DNA of 64,000 nucleotides from Legionella shakespearei DSM 23087 (lineage in GTDB: Bacteria; Pseudomonadota; Gammaproteobacteria; Legionellales; Legionellaceae). The position numbers and the translations under genes were made by a program. Below the pieces are notes generated by a model that saw only the letters and a program-made list of their open reading frames with translations, had not been told where the DNA came from and ran no database searches. Where the stretch lies: positions 175,321 to 239,320 of the forward strand of contig NZ_KB892381.1 in assembly GCF_000373765.1 (NCBI RefSeq), read 5' to 3'. Positions 46,671-58,238 of this stretch are shown piece by piece (position 1 is the first letter of the stretch; the number at the start of each line of letters is the position of its first letter).

Positions 46671-47579
46671 TTAAGTACAGGGATTTGCCAATAATGCATT
46701 GGCAACTTTTGATTGGTTCTTTTTACCTAAGACTTTACAAATCATGTCACCGGCCGCAACAATTTTGAAAATATCAACTCCGGTCTCAATACCTAAGCCG
46801 TGCATCAGATAAAGCACGTCTTCTGTAGCCACATTACCACTGGCTCCGCGCGCATAAGGGCAGCCGCCCAGGCCTGCAACCGAGCTGTCAAAGCGATGTA
46901 CGCCGTAGTCCAGTGAGGCATAAATATTGGCTATGGCTTGTCCATAAGTGTCGTGAAAGTGCATGGCTAACTGATTGAGTGATAATAAGCCCAAAGCTTT
47001 GTCCAACAGTAAACGGGTTTGTCTGGGGGTGCCTACACCAATAGTATCTCCCAGGGAAATTTCATCCACGCCAAGATCCAGCAGTTTTTGAATGACATCA
47101 GCAACCAGTTGGGGCTTGATTTCACCCTGATAAGGACAACCTAAAACACAGGAAATATAGCCTCTTACTTTAATGCCATTATCTTTGGCAAGAGCCATTA
47201 CTGGCTTGAAGCGCTCTATACTTTCGTCAATGGTACAATTAATATTGCGCTGATTGAATTGTTCGCTGGCGGCGGTAAATACGGCAATTTCTTTAACCCC
47301 AACTTCCAGTGCCTTTATCATTCCCCGTTCATTAGGCACCAGGGCTGAATAAGATACTGAAGGGGTTTTCACAATGGAATTAAATACCTGTTCGTTATCT
47401 GCCAGTTGTGGTATCGCTTTAGCAGAAACAAAACTGGTTGCTTCTATATGCTTCAATCCGGATTGGCTGAGCAAATTAATTAATTCAATTTTAGCTTCAG
47501 TGGACACAAAAGATGACTCATTTTGCAGACCATCGCGGGGGCCTACTTCTATTAGTGTCACATGTTTTGGATAGTCCAT
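46671..47579 (-). CDS. mvaB: hydroxymethylglutaryl-CoA lyase
   Basis: Splits HMG-CoA into acetyl-CoA and acetoacetate, the last carbon-carbon cleavage in leucine breakdown. TIM-barrel aldolase: E-V-G-P-R-D-G-L-Q-N-E at the start, and the signature G-L-G-G-C-P-Y-A-R-G-A-S-G-N with the catalytic Cys. 302 aa. Also named liuE in liu clusters. 12-bp gap to aacS and 11 bp from liuD. Confidence 0.96.
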   Translation of the reverse strand: MDYPKHVTLIEVGPRDGLQNESSFVSTEAKIELINLLSQSGLKHIEATSFVSAKAIPQLADNEQVFNSIVKTPSVSYSALVPNERGMIKALEVGVKEIAVFTAASEQFNQRNINCTIDESIERFKPVMALAKDNGIKVRGYISCVLGCPYQGEIKPQLVADVIQKLLDLGVDEISLGDTIGVGTPRQTRLLLDKALGLLSLNQLAMHFHDTYGQAIANIYASLDYGVHRFDSSVAGLGGCPYARGASGNVATEDVLYLMHGLGIETGVDIFKIVAAGDMICKVLGKKNQSKVANALLANPCT

Positions 47580-47590
47580 AATTATCTCAT

Positions 47591-49600
47591 TTAAGAATCA
47601 GTTTCGCTGAGTGAAAGCAATTCTGCACCTTCACTTACCTGTGACCCTACGGAATAAAAAATATCCGACAACACGCCATCCATTGGTGCATGTATGGTGT
47701 GTTCCATTTTCATCGCTTCCAGTACGATCAGGCGTTCACCTGCCTTAACCTGTTCTCCTATGTTTTTCAGAACAGCGACTACTGTCGCGGGCATAGGGGC
47801 GGTTAATTGGCCTTTATGAGAAGCTGCTTGCGAATTTTGTTTATTCCAGCTAAATCGTTCTATGCTTACTGAACCCTGTTCAGTGAATAAAACAAGCTCT
47901 TGTTCTTTGTCATCTACCCAGGCGCGGCAATTGTATTCTTCTGATGTAAGCCTTAGCGTTCCATTCGTCAGATGGGCACTGATAAGCTGTTCTTTATTTA
48001 ATTTTAGTAACTGCTCGTTACCGTGTAAAGAATCAGGGGATGAGGCTAACTGCAGTTTAAACTGATTTTTATTTACAGGCGTTATCTTGAGTTCAATGGT
48101 TTGCTCCTCATGCAGATAGCGCCATATCCAATGAGTTGGCACATGCATTTGCCAGGCAAAAGTTTCTTGTAATAAGGGATCTGTAATGCTGTTGACCACA
48201 GCCAGATAATCAAAGCTTGCAGCCATAATGAGAGCCGCGGTTTTATCCGGACTTTCCAGTTGAATGTGTTCTTTAGTCAAAAAATCCGTACTAAGATGGG
48301 CTTGCCTGAATTCAGGATGTTTGCAAATAGCCTGTAAAAACGGAATATTGGTTTTTACTCCGCCAATAAAGTAATGCGACAGAGCCTGCTCCAGACGCTG
48401 TAATGCTTCTTCTCTGTTTTCACCCCAGGCAATGAGTTTCGCTATCATTGGGTCATAATACATAGTGATTTGTGAAGAGAGGGTCACTCCGGTATCAATA
48501 CGAAGTCCGTCACCACTAGGTTCTTGCAGAAAGTTCAAGTGGCCAATGGATGGAATAAAGCCATTGCGCGGGTCTTCGGCATAAATACGGCATTCTATCG
48601 CATGCCCCCAGGCTTGAATTTCCTCCTGTGACAAAGGAAGTGGCTCGTTAGCTGCAATTTTTAATTGCCATGCGACCAGATCAAGTCCTGTAATCATTTC
48701 AGTGACCGGATGCTCTACCTGTAAGCGGGTATTCATTTCCATGAAATAGAAATGCTCGGCTCCATCTACTAAAAATTCAACAGTACCTGCCCCCCTGTAA
48801 TTAATGGAGCGAGCTACTTCACAAGCCGCTTCAGCCAGGCGTTGTCGTATCTCAGGAGATAAATCAGGTGCCGGTGCTTCTTCAATTATTTTCTGATGCC
48901 GGCGTTGAATAGAGCAATCCCTTTCAAAGAGATGAACTACGTTGCCATGATTGTCTGCCATAATTTGTAATTCAACATGGCGTGGGTTGAGTACCAGTTT
49001 TTCTATGATCATCGTGTCATCAGCAAAGCTGGCTATGGATTCTCTTTTGGCACCTGCTAACGCATCACTAAACTCAGACTCGTTGTGAACAGCGCGCATT
49101 CCTTTTCCGCCACCCCCATTCGCGGCTTTTATTAAAACGGGAAAACCTATTTTTTTTGCCTCATCAAGCAGCCTTGCTTCGGACTGATCGCTGCCGTGAT
49201 ATCCCGGAGTCAATGGGACCTTGGTTTTTTCCAGCATTTGCTTGGCTAATTGTTTTGAAGCCATAGCATCCATTGCTTCGATAGAGGGACCTATGAACAC
49301 AATACCTGCCTCTTCACAGGCTTTGGCAAATTTGGGGTTTTCAGATAAAAAGCCATATCCTGGATGAATGGCTTGAGCACCACTTTCCCGGGCAGCCTTA
49401 ATAATATGGTCAATATTCAAATAACTGTCTTTAGCAGCCGCCTCTCCTACATAAAAAGCGCTGTCAGCCAGTTGCACGTGCAGGCTGTCTTTATCCACAG
49501 AAGAATAAATAGCGACTGAGTGTATGCCCATGGAACGTGCTGTTTTAATGATTCTGCAGGCAATTTCGCCGCGGTTGGCAATAAGAATTTTATTAAACAT
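47591..49600 (-). CDS. liuD: 3-methylcrotonyl-CoA carboxylase alpha subunit (biotin carboxylase + BCCP)
   Basis: ATP-dependent carboxylation of biotin for 3-methylcrotonyl-CoA. N-terminal biotin carboxylase with [15 protein letters not shown]-grasp G-G-G-G-K-G-M-R and [13 protein letters not shown]-terminal biotinyl domain with E-A-M-K631-M-E-H. 669 aa, matching MCC-alpha. The partner beta subunit is liuB two genes upstream. Confidence 0.95.
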   Translation of the reverse strand: MFNKILIANRGEIACRIIKTARSMGIHSVAIYSSVDKDSLHVQLADSAFYVGEAAAKDSYLNIDHIIKAARESGAQAIHPGYGFLSENPKFAKACEEAGIVFIGPSIEAMDAMASKQLAKQMLEKTKVPLTPGYHGSDQSEARLLDEAKKIGFPVLIKAANGGGGKGMRAVHNESEFSDALAGAKRESIASFADDTMIIEKLVLNPRHVELQIMADNHGNVVHLFERDCSIQRRHQKIIEEAPAPDLSPEIRQRLAEAACEVARSINYRGAGTVEFLVDGAEHFYFMEMNTRLQVEHPVTEMITGLDLVAWQLKIAANEPLPLSQEEIQAWGHAIECRIYAEDPRNGFIPSIGHLNFLQEPSGDGLRIDTGVTLSSQITMYYDPMIAKLIAWGENREEALQRLEQALSHYFIGGVKTNIPFLQAICKHPEFRQAHLSTDFLTKEHIQLESPDKTAALIMAASFDYLAVVNSITDPLLQETFAWQMHVPTHWIWRYLHEEQTIELKITPVNKNQFKLQLASSPDSLHGNEQLLKLNKEQLISAHLTNGTLRLTSEEYNCRAWVDDKEQELVLFTEQGSVSIERFSWNKQNSQAASHKGQLTAPMPATVVAVLKNIGEQVKAGERLIVLEAMKMEHTIHAPMDGVLSDIFYSVGSQVSEGAELLSLSETDS

Positions 49601-49608
49601 GCAAGCCT

Positions 49609-50385
49609 CTAGTTCCAGTTAGGAGTTTCTTTATTTAAAAATGCCTTAAGGCCTTTTTGTCCTTCAGCAGAGATTCTCTTATGTGCTATAAGTGACGCAG
49701 TGTGATACACCAGTTCTTCATTAATTGTCTTATCTGCAACATAACGAGCGAGCGCTTTAGACTGTATTACAGCTTCGGGCGCATTATTCGCGATTTGTTG
49801 GGCATAATTGATTGTAAAATCCAGCAGGCTGTCTTCAGGCACACAATGTTGCACCAGATTCATAGACATGGCTCGCGGAGCATCAAATACTTCACCACTC
49901 ATAAACAGCATCTGAGCGATTCGTTCGCCTATGGCCTTAACTACATAGGGGCTTATCACGGCCGGGATCAAGCCTAGTTTTGCCTCCGAAAAACAAAAGC
50001 GGGCTGAGCTGGTTGCTATGGCAATGTCACATGCTGCAGCAAGACCTGCGCCACCACCAAAGGCTGCGCCATGTATCATGGCAATAGTAGGTTTTGGGCT
50101 TTGGTGTAAATGAAACATCAGATTGCCCAGCACCATGGTGTCTTTAAGATTTTCTTCTTCACTAAAATCAGCCATGCGTTGCATCCAGGCCAAATCTGCA
50201 CCGGCACAAAAATGCTTGCCATTAGCTTTCAGGACAATGACCCGTACTTGGGGATTTTCAATAGCTGATTGCAGCTGGTTGTCCATTTCAGTCAGGAGAT
50301 GATTGTCAAACGCATTGTTTTTACTTACTCTGTTGATGGTAAGAAAGCATACTTTGTCCTGAATTTCACTTAATAAATCACTCAT
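49609..50385 (-). CDS. liuC: 3-methylglutaconyl-CoA hydratase (enoyl-CoA hydratase family)
   Basis: Crotonase-fold enzyme that hydrates methylglutaconyl-CoA to HMG-CoA. Oxyanion-hole segments [10 protein letters not shown] and [10 protein letters not shown] are present, with the catalytic acid region [10 protein letters not shown]. 258 aa. Placement between the two methylcrotonyl-CoA carboxylase genes makes the LiuC role most likely. Confidence 0.92.
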   Translation of the reverse strand: MSDLLSEIQDKVCFLTINRVSKNNAFDNHLLTEMDNQLQSAIENPQVRVIVLKANGKHFCAGADLAWMQRMADFSEEENLKDTMVLGNLMFHLHQSPKPTIAMIHGAAFGGGAGLAAACDIAIATSSARFCFSEAKLGLIPAVISPYVVKAIGERIAQMLFMSGEVFDAPRAMSMNLVQHCVPEDSLLDFTINYAQQIANNAPEAVIQSKALARYVADKTINEELVYHTASLIAHKRISAEGQKGLKAFLNKETPNWN

Positions 50386-50400
50386 CGCTTTGGCCTCTTG

Positions 50401-52008
50401 TTACATGCGGAACACGCCGAAACGTGTTGCTTCAATAGGTGCGTTTAATGCAGCAGATAATCCCAGCCCCAGAATTCTGCGTGTGTCCTGAGGTGCTATT
50501 ACTCCATCATCCCACAAGCGGGCGCTGGCATAGTAAGGATTACCCTGAGTTTCGTATTGAGAACGCATTTGTTCTTTAAACAGGGTTTCTTCTTGCTCGG
50601 ACCATTCTATTCCCTGTTTGCTGTATTTTTCTCTGTTCACCTGGGCCAATACATTCGCAGCCTGTTCTCCTCCCATAACTGAAATACGGGAGTTAGGCCA
50701 GGTCCAGATGAAGCGCGCATTGTAGGCGCGTCCACACATGGCATAATTTCCTGCACCAAAACTGCCGCCAACAATGACGGTAAATTTGGGGACATTGGCA
50801 TTGGCTACTGCAGTGACCATTTTAGCCCCATGCTTGGCAATTCCAGAGGCCTCATACTTGGAACCCACCATAAAGCCGGTGATGTTCTGCAGGAATATCA
50901 AGGGAATTTTACGCTGACAGCAGAGTTCAATAAAATGGCTGGCTTTTAAAGCACTTTCACTGAATAAAATACCATTATTGGCAATGATGCCAACGGGATA
51001 ACCATATAAATGAGCAAAGCCGCAGACTAATGTGGTGCCAAACAATGCTTTGAATTCATCGAATTCTGAGCCATCAACAAGGCGAGCAATGATTTCACGA
51101 ATATCGAAGGGCTTTCTGGGATCAACGGGTACTATTCCATTCAGTTCCTGAACATCATAAAGAGGCTCAACAGTCTCAATGCGTTTGATGGTTTCAATTT
51201 TTTTGCGGTTGAGATTGCTGACTGCTGTTCGTGCCAGATGCAAGGCATGGGCATCACTGTCTGCATAGTGATCCGAAACACCAGAATGACGGCAATGAAC
51301 TTCTGCCCCACCCAGTTCTTCAGCTGAAATGACTTCTCCGGTAGCTGCTTTAACCAGAGGAGGGCCGCCTAGAAAAATAGTGGCCTGATTTTTTACCATA
51401 ATGGATTCATCAGCCATAGCCGGAACATAAGCACCTCCAGCCGTGCAGGAGCCCATGACTACTGCTATTTGCGGTATGTTCTGAGCTGACATTTGCGCCT
51501 GATTATAGAAAATACGCCCGAAATGATCCTTGTCGGGGAATACTTCGTCTTGCAAAGGTAAAAATGCACCGCCAGAATCAACCAGATAAATACAGGGCAA
51601 ATGGTTTGCCAGGGCAATTTCCTGTGCTCTGATGTGCTTTTTAACCGTTAATGGATAGTAAGTGCCGCCTTTTACAGTAGCGTCATTGACCACAATGACG
51701 CATTCAGTACCGGCAACTCGTCCTATACCGGCTATTATTCCTGCAGCAGGGAGTACATCATCATATACGTTCCATGCAGCCAGTTGTGAGAGTTCCAGAA
51801 ATGGGCTGCCTGGGTCGAGTAATTGTTGCAAACGCTCGCGAGGGAGTAATTTGCCATGTTGCAAATGTCGGGCGCGTGCTTTTTCATCGCCGCCGAGTGC
51901 GATTTGGTTTACTCGAGTCTGGAGTTCATCCACCAGTGTCTGCATTGCTGCCTGGTTGTCTTTAAATTCCTGGCTGGCAGTATTGATTTGGCTGCTTAAT
52001 CGGGTCAT
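50401..52008 (-). CDS. liuB: 3-methylcrotonyl-CoA carboxylase beta subunit
   Basis: Carboxyltransferase subunit. Acyl-CoA-binding G-G-A-F-L-P-L-Q and biotin-binding [14 protein letters not shown] segments identify the MCC-beta family. 535 aa, as in Pseudomonas LiuB. 15-bp gap to liuC. Confidence 0.96.
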   Translation of the reverse strand: MTRLSSQINTASQEFKDNQAAMQTLVDELQTRVNQIALGGDEKARARHLQHGKLLPRERLQQLLDPGSPFLELSQLAAWNVYDDVLPAAGIIAGIGRVAGTECVIVVNDATVKGGTYYPLTVKKHIRAQEIALANHLPCIYLVDSGGAFLPLQDEVFPDKDHFGRIFYNQAQMSAQNIPQIAVVMGSCTAGGAYVPAMADESIMVKNQATIFLGGPPLVKAATGEVISAEELGGAEVHCRHSGVSDHYADSDAHALHLARTAVSNLNRKKIETIKRIETVEPLYDVQELNGIVPVDPRKPFDIREIIARLVDGSEFDEFKALFGTTLVCGFAHLYGYPVGIIANNGILFSESALKASHFIELCCQRKIPLIFLQNITGFMVGSKYEASGIAKHGAKMVTAVANANVPKFTVIVGGSFGAGNYAMCGRAYNARFIWTWPNSRISVMGGEQAANVLAQVNREKYSKQGIEWSEQEETLFKEQMRSQYETQGNPYYASARLWDDGVIAPQDTRRILGLGLSAALNAPIEATRFGVFRM

Positions 52009-52020
52009 GACTGTGCATCC

Positions 52021-52335
52021 TTATCGAATCAAAATGTCGCTTAAAACAATAACAGTCCATATTACCCAGGTAGTAGCGATAAAATGGGGCATTTCACGGC
52101 CTTTAATGGCTCTGTAAATTAATGCAGGAATTGCCGTAATGATTATTGGGATGATCATAAGTACCAATACTTTTCTAATCACCAGTCCCCAACCTGTAGG
52201 GCTGAATATAGGAGTCATTTTGACACTGACGTAAGTAAAAAACATATCGATATAAACAATGAGCAAATGGGCGTATTTCGAGAAAACTACTACAAGTATA
52301 CTAAGCAGCAGATAAATGAGAATTTGTCGTAACAT
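52021..52335 (-). CDS. small integral membrane protein within the liu region
   Basis: 104 residues with three hydrophobic segments (about 4-30, 50-72, 83-102). No family recognised. It ends 12 bp before liuB in the same direction and so is likely co-transcribed with it. 354 bp with two palindromic repeats separate it from the thiolase gene. A role in leucine or isovalerate use is not supported by anything but position. Confidence 0.65.
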   Translation of the reverse strand: MLRQILIYLLLSILVVVFSKYAHLLIVYIDMFFTYVSVKMTPIFSPTGWGLVIRKVLVLMIIPIIITAIPALIYRAIKGREMPHFIATTWVIWTVIVLSDILIR

Positions 52336-52400
52336 GTATATCCTTTATTATTATTTTTCTTTGTATTTCCTATTCCTGCCTTTACTCCCAAGGGGCTGCC

Positions 52401-52518
52401 ATTAAGTTAATTCCGCCGTCCCGCGGCTTGTCCGCGGGATCCAGAGATCTCACTCTGAGCTTAGATCCCTGGATCCCGCGGACAAGCCGCGGGACGGCGG
52501 AGTATCGCTTAACTTAAT
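52401..52518. repeat. family C palindrome
   Basis: Outer arms ATTAAGTTAA/TTAACTTAAT (52401-52410, 52509-52518) and inner arms 52413-52450 and 52463-52500 (CCGCCGTCCCGCGGCTTGTC and complement). Two related copies with GTACCGCGG instead of GTCCCGCGG are at 57761-57848 and 57964-58041. Confidence 0.87.
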
Positions 52519-52614
52519 GTCTGCGTCCCGGGAGGGGACAGGTGAGCTTTTCTTATTTTATATTAATTTGCATCGATCTGCCATCGTGTATGGGATAAGG
52601 TGCATGGTTTTGTG

Positions 52615-52677
52615 GTAGCCCGGTTGCTTGCAACCGGGAAAAGAACGTGGGATCCCGGTTGCAAGCAACCGGGCTAC
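52615..52677. repeat. REPIN-like inverted REP pair, family A variant
   Basis: GTAGCCCGGTTGCTTGCAAC to the inverse ending CGGGCTAC. The half folds as CCCGGTTGC-TT-GCAACCGGG without the bulge found in the main family A. It ends 12 bp before the thiolase stop. Confidence 0.87.
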
Positions 52678-52689
52678 ATTTCATAGCAA

Positions 52690-53874
52690 TTATAATAGTT
52701 CTATAGCCATCGCTGTAGCTTCACCGCCACCTATGCATAAAGACGCAATACCGCGCTTTTTGCCCTGATGCTTTAATGCATTCATTAAAGTAACCAGAAT
52801 ACGTGCACCTGAGGCACCAATAGGATGGCCCAGTGCACAGGCACCGCCAAAAATATTGACTTGTTCAGGATTCAGTTCAAGCTGATGAATGGCAGCCATA
52901 GCAACTACGGCAAAGGCTTCGTTAATTTCATAAAGATCAACATCACCCTGGTTCCATGATGCTTTATTCATTACTTTACGAATTGCATCAACTGGTGCTG
53001 TGGTAAACCATTGTGGCGCCTGTGCATGGCTTGCATGTGCAACAATACGTGCTAAAGGCGTAACTCCACGCTTCTCGGCATTGGCAGCACTCATTAAAAT
53101 CAGACTGGCTGCGCCATCGGAAATAGAGCTGGAGTTTGCAGCAGTTACTGTACCATCAGCCTGGAAAGCAGGTTTTAATTGCGCTATTTTGCTCAATTTA
53201 CCTGCATCAGGGCCTTCATCAGTATCTACAGTGACATCCCCTTTGCGAGTGCTTAAAGTAACCGGAACAATTTCATCCTTAAAGGCATCGCTTTCAATAG
53301 CTTTCAATGCTTTGGTCATTGATTGAATGGCGTATTCATCTTGTTGTTCACGGCTGAACTGGAAATGTTTGGCAGTTGCTTCAGCAAAACATCCCATGAG
53401 TTGTCCTCTGTCATAGGCATCTTCAAGGCCATCAAGGAACATATGATCTTTTAATTCTCCGTGGCCTAATCGGTAACCTGAGCGTGCCTTGGTGAGCAGG
53501 TAGGGTGCATTACTCATGCTTTCCATACCACTGGCCAGTATTACATTGGCAGAGCCGGCAAGAATCAGGTCGTGAGCGAGCATTGCTGCTTTCATACCTG
53601 ATCCGCACATTTTATTAATTGTTGTTGCACCAGCAGAGTTGGGAATTCCTGCTTTAATAGCCGCTTGTCTTCCGGGTGCTTGTCCAATACCTGCCTGCAA
53701 CACACAACCGGTAATGACTTCATCTATTTCTGCTGCAGCGATGCCTGATTGAGCCAGGGCTGCTGTATGAGCTATTGCGCCTAATTCGGGAGCTGACAAT
53801 GCGGACAGACTGCCCAGCATTCCACCCATAGGTGTACGTTTTGCTGCAACAATAACTACATCATTATGTTCCAT
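52690..53874 (-). CDS. acetyl-CoA C-acetyltransferase (thiolase)
   Basis: Thiolase II that cleaves acetoacetyl-CoA to two acetyl-CoA. Nucleophile Cys90 (I-N-K-M-C-G-S-G-M), [20 protein letters not shown] and the second catalytic Cys in C-I-G-G-G-E-A. 394 aa. Between liuA (12 bp upstream) and liuB; with AacS it completes recovery of leucine carbon as acetyl-CoA. The AtoB and PhaA names are both used for this group. Confidence 0.95.
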   Translation of the reverse strand: MEHNDVVIVAAKRTPMGGMLGSLSALSAPELGAIAHTAALAQSGIAAAEIDEVITGCVLQAGIGQAPGRQAAIKAGIPNSAGATTINKMCGSGMKAAMLAHDLILAGSANVILASGMESMSNAPYLLTKARSGYRLGHGELKDHMFLDGLEDAYDRGQLMGCFAEATAKHFQFSREQQDEYAIQSMTKALKAIESDAFKDEIVPVTLSTRKGDVTVDTDEGPDAGKLSKIAQLKPAFQADGTVTAANSSSISDGAASLILMSAANAEKRGVTPLARIVAHASHAQAPQWFTTAPVDAIRKVMNKASWNQGDVDLYEINEAFAVVAMAAIHQLELNPEQVNIFGGACALGHPIGASGARILVTLMNALKHQGKKRGIASLCIGGGEATAMAIELL

Positions 53875-53886
53875 GTCTTTAGTTCC

Positions 53887-55047
53887 TTATGCTGTTTCGT
53901 TAAAAAGTTCACGTCCTATCAGCATTCTTCTGATTTCAGAAGTGCCGGCCCCAATTTCATACAACTTTGCATCTCTTAATAAACGTCCGGCAGGGAATTC
54001 ATTGATGTAGCCATTACCCCCCAGAATTTGTATTGTTTGCAGTGCCATTTGTGTCGCTTTTTCAGCAGCATATAAAATGACTCCTGCTGCATCTTTACGG
54101 CTTACCATGCCCAGGTCACAGGCTTTGGCGACTGAGTACAGGTACGCCCTGCAGGCACTTAACTCAGTATACATGTCAGCCAGTTTGCCCTGGATGAATT
54201 GAAATTCACCTATAGGCTGGTTGAACTGCTTGCGTTCATGCACGTAAGGGAGCACTACATCCATGCAGGATTGCATTATTCCCACTGGACCTGCTGCCAG
54301 AATAGTGCGCTCATAATCAAGGCCGCTCATTAATACTTTGACGCCCTTGTTCATTTCGCCCAGTACGTTTTCTGCCGGAACTACACATTCTTCAAAGACT
54401 AATTCACAGGTATTGGAACCGCGCATTCCCAGTTTATCCAGTTTTTGCGCTGTCTTGAATCCGGGCATTCCTTTTTCAATCAGAAAAGCAGTGATGCCTT
54501 TACTGCCTGCCTGTTTATCGGTTTTGGCATAAACTACCAGTACATCAGCATCAGGGCCATTGGTGATCCACATTTTTGTACCGTTGAGGATAAATGTATC
54601 ACCAGAGGCGCGTGCATGAAGTTGCATACTGACAACATCAGAGCCTGAGTTAGGTTCACTCATGGCCAAAGCGCCAATGAATTCCCCGCTAATCAGTTTA
54701 GGCAAATATTTTTGTTTTTGCGTACTGTTTCCGTTTAAATAGATTTGGTTGACGCATAAATTGGAATGGGCGCCATAACTCAGGCCCACAGAAGCCGAGG
54801 CTCTGGAAATTTCTTCCATTGCTATGGCATGGGCGAGATAACCCATATTGGCTCCGCCATATTCTTCACTGACGGTAATGCCCAGCAATCCCATATCCCC
54901 AAGTTTTTGCCATAAATGGTTGGGGAAGGTATTACTTTCATCAATTTGTGCGGCTAATGGAGCGATTTCGGTACGGGCAAAATGACTGACGCTGTCTCTG
55001 AGCATGTCATAAGTTTCACCCAGTTGATAGTGTAAGCTGCTGTGCAT
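53887..55047 (-). CDS. liuA: isovaleryl-CoA dehydrogenase
   Basis: FAD-dependent acyl-CoA dehydrogenase that oxidises isovaleryl-CoA to 3-methylcrotonyl-CoA. The catalytic Glu lies in [13 protein letters not shown], a placement specific to isovaleryl-CoA dehydrogenases; [10 protein letters not shown] and [11 protein letters not shown] also fit. The frame is open from 55095, but the ATG at 55047 has AGGACG upstream and gives 386 residues. First gene of the operon. A LiuR-type regulator is not present beside it. Confidence 0.94.
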   Translation of the reverse strand: MHSSLHYQLGETYDMLRDSVSHFARTEIAPLAAQIDESNTFPNHLWQKLGDMGLLGITVSEEYGGANMGYLAHAIAMEEISRASASVGLSYGAHSNLCVNQIYLNGNSTQKQKYLPKLISGEFIGALAMSEPNSGSDVVSMQLHARASGDTFILNGTKMWITNGPDADVLVVYAKTDKQAGSKGITAFLIEKGMPGFKTAQKLDKLGMRGSNTCELVFEECVVPAENVLGEMNKGVKVLMSGLDYERTILAAGPVGIMQSCMDVVLPYVHERKQFNQPIGEFQFIQGKLADMYTELSACRAYLYSVAKACDLGMVSRKDAAGVILYAAEKATQMALQTIQILGGNGYINEFPAGRLLRDAKLYEIGAGTSEIRRMLIGRELFNETA

Positions 55048-55259
55048 GGATGACGTCCTGTTTTTTACAAAATTCCAAAGACTATACCCAAACACGTTAA
55101 CCTTGTCTATTCACTGACACACATCTTGGCAAGCTATTTTTTTATTGATACTTTACCTCGTTTAAAAAATAACCTAACCTTAAGCCGAGCGTATAGGTTT
55201 TATCCGGAATTTGTTTTTCGCGATCTGTTTCCGGTTTTTTATACATAGGAGAGTTGCTC

Positions 55260-55943
55260 ATGCGTAAATTAGTACTGTGGGGACATAATGCCGATGAATA
55301 TCGGGAAATGTTTGATTTGTCTCCAGATGAGATGAATTCCCGAATTTTAGAATATGGCTGCGGTCCTAGCGCAGTTAATGCCCAGCAAGCCAGCCGTAAA
55401 CATCAGGTAGTCAGTTGTGATCCTTTATTCGTACTGGACAAAGACACGTTATCATCCAAAGCGGTGATGATTTTTTCTGGTATGGTTGACGAGGTGACGA
55501 GTGAACAGGCGCGTTTTGATTTCAGCCGCAGCGGCAGTCTTAAGCACCTGATCGCTGAGCGCCAGGAAGGTATGAAGCAGTTTTTTGCCGATTACGAACA
55601 GGGTAAAAAAGAAGAACGATATCTTGGTATCACTGATTATCATTTACCTTTTGCTGATTTTACTTTTGATTTTGCCTTAAGTTCCCATTATTTGTTCGCC
55701 GATTTGGATGATCAGACAGTAGAATTCCATTTGACAGTCATTCGTGAATTGGCCAGGGTTGCCAAAGAAGTGCGTATTTTTCCTTTAATTGACAGGGAAG
55801 GAAATACCTCGGAATTTTTAGGTCCGGTACTACTTGGTTTGCAACAGGACAATTATGGTGTTGAAGTAAGGGAAGTTGACTTTCATCTCCATAAAACCGG
55901 TAATGCAATGCTGAGAGTCTGGGCGCAACAGTGTGTTGTTTAG
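55260..55943 (+). CDS. SAM-dependent methyltransferase-like protein
   Basis: 227 residues from the ATG at 55260 (AGGAG 8 bp upstream). The SAM-binding loop is [12 protein letters not shown] and the acidic end of beta2 is [25 protein letters not shown] marks motif IV, typical of class I methyltransferases. Substrate unknown. Divergent from liuA and 8 bp ahead of pyrD, with which it is probably co-transcribed. Confidence 0.8.
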   Translation: MRKLVLWGHNADEYREMFDLSPDEMNSRILEYGCGPSAVNAQQASRKHQVVSCDPLFVLDKDTLSSKAVMIFSGMVDEVTSEQARFDFSRSGSLKHLIAERQEGMKQFFADYEQGKKEERYLGITDYHLPFADFTFDFALSSHYLFADLDDQTVEFHLTVIRELARVAKEVRIFPLIDREGNTSEFLGPVLLGLQQDNYGVEVREVDFHLHKTGNAMLRVWAQQCVV

Positions 55944-55951
55944 GGGTATTT

Positions 55952-56965
55952 ATGTATTCATTAGTGCGCCCTTTACTTTTCGGACTTGAAGCAGAACAGG
56001 CCCATCATTTGAGTTTATCCCTGTTGAATTATGTTCCTCAGTTGTGTTTTAAAAAGCCGGTAACTAAAGAAATTAAAGCTATGGGCTTAACCTTTCCTCA
56101 TGCTGTTGGCCTTGCCGCAGGGCTGGATAAAAACGGTGAGTACCTTGATGGTCTGGCCAAAATGGGTTTTTCCTTCATCGAGTTAGGCACCGTCACGCCT
56201 AGGTCTCAAGTGGGAAATCCTCAGCCCCGATTATTTCGTCTGCCAAAAGCTGAGGCCATTATTAACAGGATGGGGTTTAATAACCATGGGGTCGATGCCT
56301 TAGTCAATAATGTGCGCAATTCGGCCTACAAAGGGATCCTCGGTATTAACATTGGCAAAAATAAAGATACCGCTCTGGATAATGCAGCAGAAGACTACCT
56401 TTATTGTTTACGTAAGGTATATCAACATGCTTCTTACGTTACTATCAATATTTCATCCCCTAATACTCCTGATTTGCGCAAATTGCAGCAGGGCGATTAT
56501 TTCGCAGATTTGCTGTCAAAGCTGCAGCAGGAACAGAAAACACTGCAAGACCAGTTTCAACGCCATGTTCCTTTAGTAGTAAAAGTGTCTCCAGATGAAA
56601 CTGATGAACAGCTGAAGCAAATGACAGAAGCGATTCTTGCTCATGGCATAGAAGGAATTATTGCTACCAATACTACCTGCTCACGGGATTTGGTCAGTCA
56701 TTTGCCTCATGGAGAAGAGCAGGGCGGTTTAAGTGGCAAACCCTTGCTGGGACAATCGACTCGTTGTTTACGGTTATTAAAACAATACATCGGCGATGAG
56801 GTGACTTTGATCGGCGTAGGGGGTATTGATGATTGTGCCAGTGCCCAGGAAAAGATTAATGCGGGTGCTTCATTGGTACAGGTGTACAGTGGTTTGATTT
56901 ACAAGGGACCGGGATTGGTTCATCAACTGGCAACAGGTTTGATGAGTAGCGGTGGAAGTAATTAA
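55952..56965 (+). CDS. pyrD: dihydroorotate dehydrogenase (quinone), class 2
   Basis: Membrane-associated FMN enzyme of pyrimidine synthesis. The catalytic Ser is in [19 protein letters not shown] binds FMN phosphate region; N-terminal helices (residues 1-35) are the class 2 membrane anchor. 337 aa from ATG 55952 with AGGGGT upstream (E. coli 336). Its stop overlaps the start of the GNAT gene (TAATG). Confidence 0.97.
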   Translation: MYSLVRPLLFGLEAEQAHHLSLSLLNYVPQLCFKKPVTKEIKAMGLTFPHAVGLAAGLDKNGEYLDGLAKMGFSFIELGTVTPRSQVGNPQPRLFRLPKAEAIINRMGFNNHGVDALVNNVRNSAYKGILGINIGKNKDTALDNAAEDYLYCLRKVYQHASYVTINISSPNTPDLRKLQQGDYFADLLSKLQQEQKTLQDQFQRHVPLVVKVSPDETDEQLKQMTEAILAHGIEGIIATNTTCSRDLVSHLPHGEEQGGLSGKPLLGQSTRCLRLLKQYIGDEVTLIGVGGIDDCASAQEKINAGASLVQVYSGLIYKGPGLVHQLATGLMSSGGSN

Positions 56966-57747
56966 TGCTGATTACCAAAGCATTGGCAGCGCGAATGGAA
57001 GCCTGTATCAAACAGACCCATATTGAAGTCACCAGACAGTACTCCCATGGAACCTTATTGGAAATCAATGGGGGCGCTGCCTGCTTTTCAGGCTTTGATT
57101 CCTTTTTGTCGCAGGTTGTAGGCTGGGGCTTTGCAACTAAAGCAAAAGAAATGAAAGCAGAAATTGAGCGTATAGAACATTTTTATCACTCCCTAAACCA
57201 CAAGCGCGTCGATATTGAATTATGCCCTTATACAGGTCAGCAATTGGGGGCTTTTTTAAGTCAACGCGGTTATAAAATCAGTGAATTAAATAACATTTCA
57301 GCTTTGGATGTGACGAAATGGCAATGGATTGAACTGGATGAAGAGCAGTTCACTATTCAAAAAATCTCTCCAGATGAATTTACAGAGTGGTCAAAACGAA
57401 TCGCCAAGGGCTTTGGCTACCCTGAAGCTCAGGAACAATTTTTTCATTACATCAATGCGCGGGGGAGTTCTGCATTTGCTGTTTATGACAACGGACAGAT
57501 AGTCGCGGGCGCAACTATCGCCATGCATGGTTCTGTCTGTGATTTGGGAGTGACCAGTACTTTGCCTCTGTACAGGGGGAAAGGATTACAAAAAAAACTG
57601 ATTGCAGCGCGCCTGAATTTTGCCAGTCAAAATAATATGGAAATCGCTACCGTGACGACAGAGCCAGGCTCTGTTTCTGATTTGAATGTACAAAAAGCGG
57701 GATTTCGCAGTGCTTACACGCGTATCAAAATGACTTTGGAACAGTAA
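56965..57747 (+). CDS. GNAT-family acetyltransferase
   Basis: 260 residues. The C-terminal half is a GNAT domain: I-V-A-G-A-T-I-A-M-H (beta4), then L-P-L-Y-R-G-K-G-L-Q-K-K-L-I-A-A-R as the acetyl-CoA-binding R/Q-x-x-G-x-G/A region. The N-terminal ~120 residues form a second, GNAT-like but degenerate region. Substrate unknown. Translationally coupled to pyrD. The last 31 codons have been copied, with the following palindrome, into the downstream region (see 57855-57950). Confidence 0.87.
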   Translation: MLITKALAARMEACIKQTHIEVTRQYSHGTLLEINGGAACFSGFDSFLSQVVGWGFATKAKEMKAEIERIEHFYHSLNHKRVDIELCPYTGQQLGAFLSQRGYKISELNNISALDVTKWQWIELDEEQFTIQKISPDEFTEWSKRIAKGFGYPEAQEQFFHYINARGSSAFAVYDNGQIVAGATIAMHGSVCDLGVTSTLPLYRGKGLQKKLIAARLNFASQNNMEIATVTTEPGSVSDLNVQKAGFRSAYTRIKMTLEQ

Positions 57748-57760
57748 TTTATGCACTATT

Positions 57761-57848
57761 CCGCCGTACCGCGGCTTGTCCGCGGTATCCAGGAATCTAA
57801 GTTCGAGGAGAGATCTCTGGATACCGCGGACAAGCCGCGGTACGGCGG
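57761..57848. repeat. family C palindrome, copy 1 of tandem pair
   Basis: CCGCCGTACCGCGGCTTGTC to complement, with AAGTTCGAGGAG in the loop. It starts 14 bp after the GNAT stop. Confidence 0.88.
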
Positions 57849-57854
57849 AGTACT

Positions 57855-57950
57855 ATGACGACAGAGCCGGATTTTGTCTTCGATTTGAATGTGCAAAAAG
57901 CAGGGTTTCGCAGTGCTTATACGCGTATCAAAATGATTTTGGAACAGTAA
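57855..57950 (+). pseudogene. duplicated 3' fragment of the GNAT gene
   Basis: Positions 57856-57963 repeat 57653-57760 at an offset of 203 bp. The copy still reads in frame as M-T-T-E-P-D-F-V-F-D-L-N-V-Q-K-A-G followed by F-R-S-A-Y-T-R-I-K and a stop at 57948-57950. In the last two thirds almost all differences from the parent gene are at third codon positions, which suggests divergence while the parent stayed under selection. Not expected to be functional. Confidence 0.8.
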
Positions 57951-57963
57951 TTTATGCACTATT

Positions 57964-58041
57964 CCGCCGTACCGCGGCTTGTCCGCGGTATCCAGGAATC
58001 TAGAGATCTCTGGATACCGCGGACAAGCCGCGGTACGGCGG
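57964..58041. repeat. family C palindrome, copy 2 of tandem pair
   Basis: Same arms as 57761-57848 but the 12-bp loop insert is missing, leaving AATCTAGAGATCTC in the centre. It is part of the tandem duplication that also copied the GNAT 3' end. Confidence 0.88.
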
Positions 58042-58056
58042 AATACTAAGACGACA

Positions 58057-58198
58057 GAGCCGCGACCGTAAGGAAGCGGAACAGTTCGATGCACTCCATT
58101 GTTGCTTATTCATTAGGTGTACATCCAAAATTTCCGCTCCCTTACGGTCGCGGCTCGGTTTTCTTTAGGTAATAAGAGCATAAGGAAACAGAAGAGGT
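58057..58198. repeat. family G palindrome, second copy
   Basis: Arms 58057-58080 and 58133-58156 with the same loop as 3605-3720, and the same right flank (TTAGGTAATAAGAGCATAAG). It starts within an ACGACAGAGCC string that matches the unit boundary of the tandem duplication just upstream. Confidence 0.86.
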
Positions 58199-58238
58199 AG
58201 TGCTGATAAATAAATCATTTTCGTGGGGATACTTCAGG

